From: an uncultured Oscillospiraceae bacterium | GTDB lineage: Bacteria; Bacillota; Clostridia; Oscillospirales; Oscillospiraceae | Assembly (NCBI GenBank): GCA_947585425.1 | Contig: CANPWZ010000006.1 | Location: forward strand, 1 to 64,000 | Direction: 5' to 3' | Length of the DNA stretch: 64,000 bases | Part shown: piece after piece, positions 1 through 9,600 of the stretch | Position numbering within the stretch: the first letter of the stretch is position 1 | Layout of the letters: every line of letters starts with the position of its first letter | Program-made: the position numbers and the translations under genes | The notes under the pieces: generated by a model | Seen by the model: only the letters and a program-made list of their open reading frames with translations | Told to the model about the DNA's origin: nothing | The model's database searches: none

Positions 1-510
1 ATCAATCAGCTTCTGCTGATCCCCTGCGTGATTTTGGATTTCCTCTGCATCCACCCGTTCCGGGACGGCAACGGCAGGATGTCCCGTCTGCTCTCGCTGC
101 TGCTCCTATACAAAAACGGCTACGACGCCGGGAAATACGTGTCCTTTGAGGAACAGATCAACAGCTATAAAGCCTATTACTATGAGGCACTCCGTCAGTC
201 CTCCGAAGGCTGGGACACGAACGAAAACAGCTACTTCCCGTTTATGGAGAATTTCCTCTCCATGCTCTATATGTGCTATAAGGAGCTGGACAAGCGGTTT
301 GCGGTGGTCAACGGCAAGCGGATCACGAAAAAGGCCCGCATTGAGGCGACAGTATTGAACAGCCTGACGCCCCTTTCCAAGGCGGAGATATGCAAGATCC
401 TCCCGGATGTCAGTCCCACGACAGTGGAGGCCGTGCTGGGGGCAATGGTCAAAAGCGGTATGATCAAGAGGCTCGGCGCATCGCGGGCGGCGAGATATAT
501 TAAAATGTAA
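1..510 (+). CDS. Fic family protein, C-terminal part (5' truncated by window edge)
   Basis: Frame open from base 1; HPFRDGNGR matches the Fic motif HPFx(D/E)GNGR; C-terminal winged-helix-like region. Confidence 0.9.
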   Translation: MNQLLLIPCVILDFLCIHPFRDGNGRMSRLLSLLLLYKNGYDAGKYVSFEEQINSYKAYYYEALRQSSEGWDTNENSYFPFMENFLSMLYMCYKELDKRFAVVNGKRITKKARIEATVLNSLTPLSKAEICKILPDVSPTTVEAVLGAMVKSGMIKRLGASRAARYIKM

Positions 511-513
511 CAG

Positions 514-540
514 GAAGGCGGCTGAGCAATCAGCCGCCTT
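514..540 (+). terminator. hairpin downstream of fic gene
   Basis: aaggcggctgagcaatcagccgcctt inverted repeat just after the stop codon. Confidence 0.6.
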
Positions 541-580
541 CTTTGATTCAGCGTCGCAACTTTTGATCCTCGCTATCCTA

Positions 581-760
581 TCAGACCCAAACGCTGACCC
601 ATACGCGGAAATAACGCTATGGGGCGGACGGAACACATGGAGCGGAGAGTATCTTTTTCTGTGCGAAAGACCTCCAAACGGACACAAAACTGCGGGAAAA
701 CAGCTTCGAAGGCACCTCATAACCCGGAGGTCGCAGGTTCAAGTCCTGCCGCCGCAACCA
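581..760 (+). repeat. Terminal direct repeat copy 1 (right end of element A / att); ends with tRNA-fMet 3' fragment
   Basis: 180 bp matching 30047-30226 with about 4 mismatches by eye; ends ctcataacccggaggtcgcaggttcaagtcctgccgccgcaacca (anticodon loop CTCATAA, T-arm, acceptor, CCA). Confidence 0.92.
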
Positions 761-761
761 A

Positions 762-795
762 AAGTGGCTGTTTTCGTGAGAAAACAGCCACTTTC
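762..795. terminator. Perfect hairpin directly after the att site
   Basis: aaagtggctgttttc gtga gaaaacagccacttt. Confidence 0.7.
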
Positions 796-822
796 TTTGC
801 TTTTTTGTTGGAAAACGATTTG

Positions 823-865
823 GGTCAGCGTATGGGTCAGGTCCTGACCCATACGCTGACCCAGA
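823..865. promoter_or_regulatory. Palindromic block of putative integrase arm-type sites
   Basis: tgggtcagcgtatgggtcag / ctgacccatacgctgaccca inverted repeat; the same gctgacccatacgc motif lies inside both terminal repeats (about 590-606 and 30056-30072). Confidence 0.55.
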
Positions 866-886
866 CGGCCCGCGGAGCATTTCGCA

Positions 887-2041
887 TCAGAAAGTGACGG
901 AGAGCACCCCGGACATGGTTTCGGCGGCGGCCTTCTGTGCCGCTGTGGTGACATGAGCATAGGTATCCAGGGTGAAGCCGGCGCTGTAATGTCCCAGCAT
1001 CCCGGACACGGTCTTGACGTCCACCCCGTTTTGCAGCGCCAGGGTAGCGAATGTGTGGCGAAGATCGTGAAATCTCAACTTCGGCAGCCCCGCCCGCTTC
1101 AATACCCGGTGCAGCATATTATTGACGCTGTCCGGTGAAATCGGTCCGCCGGCAGGCGATGGAAACACATATTCGTCGTGGGAACTTTCCTTTTGCCTTT
1201 TCAGTATCTCCACCGCGTCCGCCCCTACCGAGACGGTGCGGTAGGAGTTTTTTGTTTTCAGCGGCGCCTCTACAATCACCCCTTTGATCCGCGCCACCTG
1301 CCGGCGGACATGGATGGTGCCGGCTCCGAGATCGATATCCTCCCATTTCAAACCAAGCAGTTCGCCCCGGCGCAGGCCCGTCGCCAGCTCGATGTAATAC
1401 ATCTCATAGACGCCGGTCTCTTTTGCCTCCCGGAGGAAGGCGGCCAGCTGGTCTGCCGTAAGGGTGTGCATCTCCTTATGCTCCAACTTCGGCAAAGCAC
1501 AGCCAGCGGTAGGATCAGCCGCCAGGAGCCTCTGCTGAATGGCAAACGTCATGGCCGATGAGATGACCTGGTTGATGTTCCGCACGGTTTTTGCGCTCAG
1601 GCCCTTTGGCTGCTTCCGGGATTCGATGCGTTCTACCCTGCCGTTTCCCAGCAGGCTGAGGTACATTTTCTGCAGGTCCAGCGTGGTCAGCTTTGACAGG
1701 GGGATATCTCCGATGTAGGGCTTGATGTGATGGTCGATGTAGCCGCGGTAGGTTTGGTGAGAGGACGGGCGGACCTTGACGGCGGCGTAATTTGTGAACC
1801 ACACCTCCATCCACTGGCCGACCGTGTACTGCCTTGCCTTCCATATATCGACCTTTTCACATTCCTCCATGGCGCTTTTGAGCTTGACCTTTACCTCGGC
1901 CTGCGTTTTTCCTAAGACATTTTTGTAAATCGGCTTTCCGGTGTTGGGATCATGTCCGGCGGTATACCGTCCCTCCCAGCGGCCATCCTTGCGTTTACGG
2001 ATGCTGCCCTCCCCGTTGGCGCGTTTTCTCGCCATCGTCAA
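887..2041 (-). CDS. Tyrosine recombinase / integrase of element B
   Basis: 384 aa; GEGSIRKRKDGRWEGRY N-terminus; TGLRRGELLGLKWEDID and HDLRHTFATLALQNGVDVKTVSGMLGHYSAGFTLDTYAH catalytic regions; sits next to att. Confidence 0.95.
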   Translation of the reverse strand: MTMARKRANGEGSIRKRKDGRWEGRYTAGHDPNTGKPIYKNVLGKTQAEVKVKLKSAMEECEKVDIWKARQYTVGQWMEVWFTNYAAVKVRPSSHQTYRGYIDHHIKPYIGDIPLSKLTTLDLQKMYLSLLGNGRVERIESRKQPKGLSAKTVRNINQVISSAMTFAIQQRLLAADPTAGCALPKLEHKEMHTLTADQLAAFLREAKETGVYEMYYIELATGLRRGELLGLKWEDIDLGAGTIHVRRQVARIKGVIVEAPLKTKNSYRTVSVGADAVEILKRQKESSHDEYVFPSPAGGPISPDSVNNMLHRVLKRAGLPKLRFHDLRHTFATLALQNGVDVKTVSGMLGHYSAGFTLDTYAHVTTAAQKAAAETMSGVLSVTF

Positions 2042-2343
2042 CCACCTCCGTTTCGTTTCCTTGCTTGTTCTTCGTTCTCATCGTCGAAGGAGTAGGGTGG
2101 GATCTCGCCCAGTTCCTGTTCGATCCCTCTGGCCAGACGGATACCGGTGATGAAGCTGTCCAGGGAGGTCTGGTCCCGCAGGTCGTCCTCCAGATCCAGC
2201 AGATGGAGCAGCAGGACCCGTTGGCTCCTGCCCAACTGTCCCCGCAGGCGGGCGAGGATCCTGTCTCGCTCACGTTCTATCTTTGCTACTTCGGGTGACA
2301 CTGTGGTGAACCGTTCGTGCAGGGCTCTCAGGTATTCTGGCAT
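2038..2343 (-). CDS. Small hypothetical protein (DUF6809-like by recollection)
   Basis: MPEYLRALHERFTTVSPEVAKIERERDRILARL; RBS ggagg before ATG at 2343; overlaps int start. Confidence 0.6.
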   Translation of the reverse strand: MPEYLRALHERFTTVSPEVAKIERERDRILARLRGQLGRSQRVLLLHLLDLEDDLRDQTSLDSFITGIRLARGIEQELGEIPPYSFDDENEEQARKRNGGG

Positions 2344-2750
2344 AGCGGTCGCCTCCTTTGCAGCGACACACAATACCAGTAACCAGAGGAAATAGCCAGG
2401 GGTTAGGCGCACAGTTATCAAACTGTTATCATTTGCCGTGGGTATGCCTCTCTCTTGTTTCAGGCGTGGTACTTTTTGCACTGCTCGGAAGGCCGCAGTG
2501 TCACGCTTTGGGGTTCCACAGTCCTTGATCCTCTAAGGCTCAAAACCGCAAAATGAGAGGGGGCTGTGTAGTTACCTTACCGCCCTGAAAAGCGGACTTA
2601 CAAGCGTGACATGGCTCCCTGCTTTCTACGCATTTTGGAACTTCACAGCCCTTGAAAACAGGGACTTCACAGAGCCCGTCAAAGGGGGGCCTGTGTACCT
2701 GCCCTCTAAAGCGGTTTCTATATGCGTAGAAAATTCTTTTTTCAAAAGGC

Positions 2751-2782
2751 GGGGCCGCTCCATTTGCGAATGGAGCGGCCCC
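2751..2782 (-). terminator. Terminator hairpin of the 2798-3634 gene
   Basis: ggggccgctccatt tgcg aatggagcggcccc. Confidence 0.75.
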
Positions 2783-2797
2783 CGAATCCTTGCGCGA

Positions 2798-3634
2798 TCA
2801 GGTCACATAGACCCGGTACTCGGTGTGGTTATAGACTCCATCCTTGTACAGATCCCACGCCTCCACACTGTACGCTCCCGGTGGGCAGGAGTTGAACAGC
2901 TTGGTCAGTTCACTGTCCCGCCACGGCCAGAAGGACCAGCCCCCGGCGCTGTCCGGGATGCTGAGGCTGATCCTGACGTAGGGGGTGCCTTTACTTCCAT
3001 ATCGCAGCTTTCCATTGACGCTGGTGTTGGGATCGGTCCCGGCCAAATTCATCAGCGTGTACTGCATCCGGCGTGTCTCATAGAGATTGCGGACGAACAA
3101 GTAGTCGGCGTCAGCGCGGTCGAAGTGCCGCGCCTCCGGTGCTGGTAGCTCCACTGCGGGGAAACTGCTCCAGTCACAGGTAGGCGTGGGCAGAGGTGGC
3201 AGCGGTCCCTCCGCGAACATGTTGGCATCCCAGCGGCTCACGTCCTTGATGGTGTAGAGGGTGCCGTCGTCGCATGGGATCACGTCGCCCACTTTTGGAA
3301 CGTACTGGCTGCCGTCCGTCGGCAGGGTCACTGTGCCGCTGGGCTTGGACTCCCCCGGCGCCACGCCGGTGTAGGGCTTGTCCGTCTCGATCTGGACGGT
3401 GCCGTCCCAGTAGACGTTGAAGTCCACTTTGGCCCCGATGTCCCGGAGCCGGACGTAGTTCTCGTCGTTGATCATGTAGGCGGTGAGTTCCACCCTCTGG
3501 CTGTCGATGTAGACGGCGCAGTTGCTCCGGGTGGCGGTGAGCCGTGCCACGGCTGCCTGGGCTCCGCTGGTGAGCGTCACTCCGGCCAGGACGCCGGCGA
3601 CTACGAGCAGCAGATTTCTGATACGATTCTTCAT
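2798..3634 (-). CDS. Secreted protein with copper-amine-oxidase-N-like / stalk domain
   Basis: Signal peptide MKNRIRNLLLVVAGVLAGVTLTSGAQA; VYIDSQRVELTAYMINDENYVRLRDIGAKVDFNVYWDG; RBS ggaggagg upstream of ATG at 3634. Confidence 0.75.
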   Translation of the reverse strand: MKNRIRNLLLVVAGVLAGVTLTSGAQAAVARLTATRSNCAVYIDSQRVELTAYMINDENYVRLRDIGAKVDFNVYWDGTVQIETDKPYTGVAPGESKPSGTVTLPTDGSQYVPKVGDVIPCDDGTLYTIKDVSRWDANMFAEGPLPPLPTPTCDWSSFPAVELPAPEARHFDRADADYLFVRNLYETRRMQYTLMNLAGTDPNTSVNGKLRYGSKGTPYVRISLSIPDSAGGWSFWPWRDSELTKLFNSCPPGAYSVEAWDLYKDGVYNHTEYRVYVT

Positions 3635-3801
3635 TGGATTGACCTCCTCCTGGTATTGTTTTGGTGCTTTCGCAAACCAAACATACCGAATAAAGAGAGA
3701 AAAGTCTATCAGAACCGTGCTGGCAATACGGAGAAAGAACTGACGGGAAACGCGGCAGATCACCGAGACTTTTTCTTTGATCAGGCGGGTCATTTTTTAC
3801 C

Positions 3802-5214
3802 TCACATGGACATCGTCGGTCCCTGGTACTCCTCATGGTCGTCCAGCTTGTGCCCCATGGCGATCTTTTTCTCTCTGATCCTCTGCCGCAGCTTGCGGTC
3901 GATGTTCTGGATCATACTGGCGGCGTCCCTGGGCTGAACGTTATCCCGGAACACCCGGCTCAGCTGGTGGAGCAGGCGGACGACGGACAGCATCACGGAC
4001 GGCTTCCCCATGCTGTCCCAGCGATCCAGGAAGAACCGCGCGTACTCGTTCCCCTGGGCCGCGGACACCGTCAGCCAGTACCGGGCCTCCTCCCGGTCCT
4101 GGGGCACCTCTTGGCCCATCAGATACAGCTTGCCGAGGACGTACTGCGCGTACTGGTTTCCCGCCTCGGCGGAGGCGGTCAGATATTCCACCGCCCGCTC
4201 CACGTCTTTGGTTACCTCTTTGCCGGCGAGGTACATCTTCCCCAGCCGGTAGGCGGCGTACTCCTCTCCGTCGGATTCGTCCCGCTGGTCACGATCCTCG
4301 AAGGTGAACGTCCCCAGCCGTATGTTCTCAGCCTCCTGAATGACGGCGTTCTTGATGGCCCGGAACTCCTTCCGCTCAGACAGCGGCGGGCGTTGCCGAT
4401 CCTGCTCCGAGTAGTAGTCCTCTATCTCACACTGGAGGTCCCACCAGGTTTGGTAGCAGCGGTCCACCACCGGCAGGCGCTCCAGCTCGTCCACGATCTC
4501 ATCCACGGCTTTCTTCACCCGCTTGGGGAGGTAGCCGTATTTCTTTTTGCCCGTCACAGATTCTAGCTGTGAGACGAGGGCATCCATCTTTTCCTCCGCC
4601 GCCGGACAGTCGCAGACGCCCTCCCGCATCTGCCGGATCAACTCTCTCATGGCCCGGCGGCTCTCTTTAATCAACTCATCCCGTGACGCGGACTTCTGCT
4701 CGTAGGTGTGGAGCATCTCCTGCTTGAAGATGTCGTTGACGAGGACGGACTTGATCGTTCGGATACCCTCTCTGCTCAGGTATGCCTGCCCCGGCCTGGC
4801 GGACCACGCCATCATGTGGACGTGGGGATGGTCCCCCTCGTCATGGAAGGCGGCGTACCATCGGAAGTCTTTTGGCGGGATGTGCATGGCGGCAGCGATG
4901 TCGTTGCGGTGAGCCAGCAGGAGGTTCCGCCACTGACGCGCGTGGTCGAAGCCCAGCCGGGCGGCGTCCTCCCGTTTCAGTGAGATGATGTGGGTCCAGA
5001 TGTTGCCGGGGTACTCGTTCACCTCCGCGATGGCTTTCTCCAGATTGATATCCTCCTCGTCCCCGAACAGGCCGTGGGAACGGGGGCGGCCCGCCATGTA
5101 CTCCACATAGCCGGAGGGCAGCAGCTCCACCCCGTCCCGTGTGCCGATGTACCTGACGTACCCTCCCCTGCCTCCGCCTTTGAGGTAGGGGCTCTTTACG
5201 ATCAGTCTTGCCAC
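3802..5214 (-). CDS. MobP-type (MobP3-like) relaxase with C-terminal Sel1 repeats
   Basis: MARLIVKSPYLKGG...YVRYIGTRDGVELL; FHDEGDHPHVHMMAWS histidine motif; AAYRLGKMYLAGKEVTKDVERAVEYLTASAEAGNQYAQYVLGKLYLMGQEV Sel1 repeats. Confidence 0.88.
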   Translation of the reverse strand: MARLIVKSPYLKGGGRGGYVRYIGTRDGVELLPSGYVEYMAGRPRSHGLFGDEEDINLEKAIAEVNEYPGNIWTHIISLKREDAARLGFDHARQWRNLLLAHRNDIAAAMHIPPKDFRWYAAFHDEGDHPHVHMMAWSARPGQAYLSREGIRTIKSVLVNDIFKQEMLHTYEQKSASRDELIKESRRAMRELIRQMREGVCDCPAAEEKMDALVSQLESVTGKKKYGYLPKRVKKAVDEIVDELERLPVVDRCYQTWWDLQCEIEDYYSEQDRQRPPLSERKEFRAIKNAVIQEAENIRLGTFTFEDRDQRDESDGEEYAAYRLGKMYLAGKEVTKDVERAVEYLTASAEAGNQYAQYVLGKLYLMGQEVPQDREEARYWLTVSAAQGNEYARFFLDRWDSMGKPSVMLSVVRLLHQLSRVFRDNVQPRDAASMIQNIDRKLRQRIREKKIAMGHKLDDHEEYQGPTMSM

Positions 5215-5720
5215 GAGTCGTCCTCGCTTTCGTCATATCGTTCCCGCGCCTTTCGCTCAAAGGTCAGGCGGCCGCCGGCGGCCCGCACGTTTTTCACGCT
5301 GTCCGCCCGGATCTCGCTGAGGTAATCCGGCTCGATCTTCAGATAGTCCAGCAGGACGGAAAGACCCATGTCGTGTTCCACCGCCAGCTTATAGAGGAGT
5401 TTGGCCATCCTGTCCTCGAACATTCCCAGCCGCCCGTCGATGGCGGACTGGATGGCAGCGGGGAGCAGTTCGTTCTGCTCCGCCTCCAACAGATCCAGGC
5501 GGCGGGTGATGGCGCGCTCGATGAACTCGTTCTTGCTTCGGCTGCCGTCCAGACGATAGTCCCGGTCCAGGCGGTACTCCGTCACAGGGGACAGGCGAAC
5601 GGTCATTTTGTGTGTATTTTCCATTTCGTCGAAAAATCCCTCCAAAATCGTGTATTGGCGCTTGTTGAGCGCCGTTTTTTCTAAGTCCGGGGCGGGCTGT
5701 GAGGTCACATAGCTTTCCAC
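5202..5720 (-). CDS. Putative relaxosome accessory / DNA-binding protein
   Basis: Overlaps relaxase start; MTVRLSPVTEYRLDRDYRLDGSRSKNEFIERAITRRL resembles ribbon-helix-helix MobC-like N-termini; start codon uncertain. Confidence 0.55.
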   Translation of the reverse strand: MESYVTSQPAPDLEKTALNKRQYTILEGFFDEMENTHKMTVRLSPVTEYRLDRDYRLDGSRSKNEFIERAITRRLDLLEAEQNELLPAAIQSAIDGRLGMFEDRMAKLLYKLAVEHDMGLSVLLDYLKIEPDYLSEIRADSVKNVRAAGGRLTFERKARERYDESEDDSWQD

Positions 5721-5835
5721 CCCTCCGAAATGAGGTCACCCCACGCCCTGGGAAACTGCCCGCACTGCGGGCAGAAGTGGTTGGAGGGTCGCCGTTGGCG
5801 GCGGCACTCCTTTATCCTGCTTTGTCCTCACCGCC

Positions 5836-6282
5836 CTAAAAAACGTCCGTATCCTCGGGGAGAGGGGGCAGTTGCGCCAGTTTCTTTTTGGCCTCATATC
5901 GGGCGGTATCCAGTTCAAGCTTGTCCAGGTCACGCCGGAGCCTATCGTCGATGGCCCGCTGGATGGGGAGGACCCTGTAGTGGAGTTTGCCGTTGTACTT
6001 GCCGCCGTCGTGCATATAGATGTGGGTGCGCTCTACCTCGATGAGTCCGGCCTCCACCAGCTCGGTCACATATTTCGCCACGGTGTTCTTGGACATCCGC
6101 AGCGCCTTGCCGATCTCCTTGTAACCCAGCACGATGGAGTAGTCCCTGCGGTTCTCCATCCGCATGAGGAAGGCGTAGAGCGCGATGGCGTTGGCGGACA
6201 GTCCCAGCCCGAACAGCTCGTTGGGCAGCGGGAAATAGTTTTTGATGGGATCGTGCTTGGGATAGGGATAGTACTTTCTCAT
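5836..6282 (-). CDS. Helix-turn-helix / replication-initiator-like protein
   Basis: YFPLPNELFGLGLSANAIALYAFLMRMENRRDYSIVLGYKEIGKALRMSKNTVAKYVTELVEAGLI winged-helix. Confidence 0.7.
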   Translation of the reverse strand: MRKYYPYPKHDPIKNYFPLPNELFGLGLSANAIALYAFLMRMENRRDYSIVLGYKEIGKALRMSKNTVAKYVTELVEAGLIEVERTHIYMHDGGKYNGKLHYRVLPIQRAIDDRLRRDLDKLELDTARYEAKKKLAQLPPLPEDTDVF

Positions 6283-6488
6283 TCGCCGCCTCCCGTGTGC
6301 TTTTCCACCCAGCGGATGAACTCTTCCTTGGGCACCACGATCCGATTCCCGATCCGCAGAGACGGGAAATCTTTTTCGCGCAGCAATTCATAGCCGCTGG
6401 ACGGAGAGATGCCGAGTACTTTTGCTACCATCTGCGCGTTGAGGAACAGCGGCAGTTCGTCATAGGTCTTGTAGACAGATTCTTTCAT
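6279..6488 (-). CDS. Excisionase-like / HTH_17 protein
   Basis: LFLNAQMVAKVLGISPSSGYELLREKDFPSLRIGNRIVVPKEEFIRWVEKH. Confidence 0.8.
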   Translation of the reverse strand: MKESVYKTYDELPLFLNAQMVAKVLGISPSSGYELLREKDFPSLRIGNRIVVPKEEFIRWVEKHTGGGE

Positions 6489-6551
6489 GTTGATTTGCTC
6501 CTTTTCAGTTTTTGTTTTGAGTTGAGTTCTTTAGGGTCGGCGCTCAGTTAT

Positions 6552-6653
6552 TCATAGGACATCACTCCCTTTGAGAATTAAGGATACCGCTCCCACGAAA
6601 ATGTGGGAGCGGTAACCTTATTGCCATCTCAACAGTTTTGTGATATCCTATGA
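6552..6653. promoter_or_regulatory. Nested inverted repeats in the divergent promoter region of the polymerase-like operon
   Basis: Outer arms tcataggacatcac (6552-6565) / gtgatatcctatga (6640-6653), 13 of 14 complementary; inner hairpin taccgctcccac gaaaat gtgggagcggta (6585-6614). Confidence 0.6.
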
Positions 6654-6673
6654 TCACCTTCGGAGGTGATCCT

Positions 6674-9600
6674 GTGAGCTATCGGATCTATCAGCTGTCC
6701 GCCAAAGCGATGACCTGCTACGCCAGAGAGACGGACGGCGTCTATACATACCATCTGAACCGCGCCGCCACCCAGTGGTGCCGGGTGTTCGGCGCGCGCC
6801 ATGAGCAGGACAGCAGCGCGCTGTTCTTCCAGACCATGTGCGTGGTCCGGGGTAACGATTTTACGGAAGAACATAACGCTCTCATCGAGGACCTGGCCGA
6901 CGTGATCTTCTACATGGACTTCTCAGGCATCTTCGATCGCAATACCACGCCGAAGCACCTGGAGCGCCAGAGGAAGGCGGAGGACATGTTCCGGCCGGAG
7001 GGCGTGTGGCTGGACTTCGGGAATGGTGAGCAACGCTATCTTGCCTTCGAACGGTCCGGCAGCATGAGCCGTCAGGCGCAGCTGTCCTTCCTCCGGGCGG
7101 ACGTGTACGACGCTGTGCGCCGCCGCATCCAGATGGACATGACCATCCGGGACTGCCAGCTCAGCAAGCTCTACGCCTACAACGGACTGATGCTGTCCAG
7201 CGGCGTGCGGGTGGAGGGCGTGGACATCGACCGGCCCCACCGGGTCATCGTGGTGGACAATCCCACCGCCGCCGTCGGCCCGGTGGACGTGATCACCGTG
7301 GAGGACGACGGCACGGACAACAGCACCCGGCGGTATCACCGGGTGGAGCGGCGGACCACCATCGACGTGACCTGCCTGGACGGGGAGGGGATCATCTCCA
7401 CCCGGTACGCCCGGCGGATCGACAAGGCGTTCTGCGGACGGCACGTCCACCACTCCTTCCAGATCCGTCTGCCTTACGTCAAGGGGATGCTCCATGAGCT
7501 GGACATCCATGACCTTTTCCGGTATGACGACGTCCGAACCATCACCGACATCTGGGGCGTGGAGCACAACACAAAAGACGTGGACGTGATCCTTACCAGG
7601 AGCATGTTCAAGGGGTTCGGCTGGCTGAAAGACAGCGGCATGACCTGGGAGGACTACTGGGCGGTGTTCCGCAAGTACCGCCACGCCCTTTACATCACCA
7701 ACGTCAGCAAGGTGGAGCCGGAGGGACTCACCGAACTGAATTATCAGTTCCTGAACACCGTCTCCCTGCGGGCGGACGAGTTCCGCCCATACGATCTGCC
7801 GGAGGGCTGGGACCACAGCCCGGAGGAGGACGGGCGCCGCTGGCTCACCAAGCAGACGGAGCTGGCCTACTACAAGCTCAGGGCGGACCGAGATGGCAGA
7901 GCGGACTACTTCCTGCGGGAGCTGGACCGCGTTCACCTTTTTGACAGGGACAAGAGCAGAGAGTACCACATGGCCGCCGCGCTGAAAAAGAATCCGAGAC
8001 TGATCGCGGAGCCCGCCTACGTCAAGCGACTGGACGACCGGGCGGAGCAGATCGTCCGGCAGTACGCGGTGGGGCGGCTGATCGTGGAGGGGGACAACCG
8101 ATTCCTCTCCGGCAATCTGCTGGAGCTGCTGATCCCCTGGCTGGACCCGGAAGACGCCAAGGGCCGGAAGGATCGCCGGCGGCGGGAGTGGATCAGGACG
8201 AGCTGCCGGATCCCCGACGGCACCTTCTACGCCCCCGGCGCGGCCTACGAGCACGGCGCGCCCTGCACGCTGCTCCGCAATCCCCACATCGCCCGCAACG
8301 AGGAACTGCTGCTCACCTGGTATGACGCCAGCAGGAACAGGAACATGCGAGACTACTACTACCGCAATCTGACCGATGTGGTCTTTGTCAGCGACCTGAT
8401 GCTGTCCGCGGCCCGGCTGGGCGGCGCGGACTACGACGGCGACATGGTCAAGACCATCGCGGACCCCATCATCAACGCCTGCGTCCGAAGGAACTACCGC
8501 GCCTCCGACGGACAGGAGGGGCAGGCCCTCTCCAACGAGGAGAACCTGCCTCTGCTGATGATCCCGGCGGCGGAGCCCCGGATCGCCGACGCGGACGACT
8601 GGCGGGCCCGGATGGAGACGGTGAAGGGGACCTTTTCCTCCCGGATCGGGCAGATCTGCAACGCCGCGCTGGACCGCAGCGTCATCGCCTACAACGAGAA
8701 CTCCGACGGCGAGGAGCGCCGCCGCTGCCGGGAGGAGACGGAGACGCTGGCCATCCTGGTGGGGTTGGAGATCGACTCCGCCAAAAGCGGCGTCCGCCCG
8801 GACCTGGACGAGTACCTGGGCCGGCGCGACATCCAGCGCACACCGTTCCTCCGATACAAGGACCTGGTGGAGCGGGCGGAGGAGCGCCGGGCCTGGTACG
8901 AGCCCACGCCTGCCCAGCGGATGAAAGATTATTTCGACAGCGTGGACTGGTCCGAGGTGGACTCCAATCTGGAGCGCCTGCCCCTGCTGGCCCGGCAGCT
9001 GAAGAAGCGCACCCCGAAGATCGTGGACAAGCCCGCGGAGGACAGCGAGCTGTTCACCTTTGCCCAGCGGCCCGACTGGAAGGAGCGGCTGGATCCAACC
9101 ACTCTGGAGCGGGTGGGCGAGCTGCTGCGGGACTATGAGGCCGTCCTCTCCCGCATCCGCGCCTGCCGCGCCCCCGTTCGGAACCTGCCCCGCAAGCAGG
9201 ACATCGACCGCATCCTCTACGCCAGAGGGCAGGAGAACGACTGGGACGCCGATGAGCTGTATGCGCGGCTCCAGGACCTGGACGCGAGGCACATTTCCCG
9301 GCTTCGTCAGGCCATCCTGGAGGAGCGGTGGCACCTGATGGACGAGGGTGCGCGGGAGCGGTTCCTGACGACTTGGCTTCCGGGGCACGCGGACCTCTTT
9401 GATTTGCTGTCTGATTTCCGCTTCGGCGGCTACCGGGTGCTGGCGGACCTGATCATGGATCTGGACGACGCGGCGGAGGCCAAGGAGCGCAAGCAGCTGT
9501 TCCGGGAGCAGGACTCCCCCGCCTTTACCGGCATGATGGAGGCGTACCTCGCCAGGTCCGGCGCCCAGACCTACCGGGAGGCCGTTGCCGCCTACTGCCG

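Noticed and set aside
684-760. Complete tRNA gene at the att site
   Set aside because: Only the anticodon loop to CCA matches; the 5' acceptor, D-arm and 5' anticodon stem do not pair (ggcac vs cccgg). Treated as a 3' fragment; same at 30150-30226.
8429-8443. DYDGD as an ordinary calcium-binding or phosphatase motif
   Set aside because: The flanking GGA-DYDGD context plus upstream RNPH and downstream EIDSAKSG blocks in the correct order fit the RNA polymerase superfamily much better, though a structure prediction is still needed.
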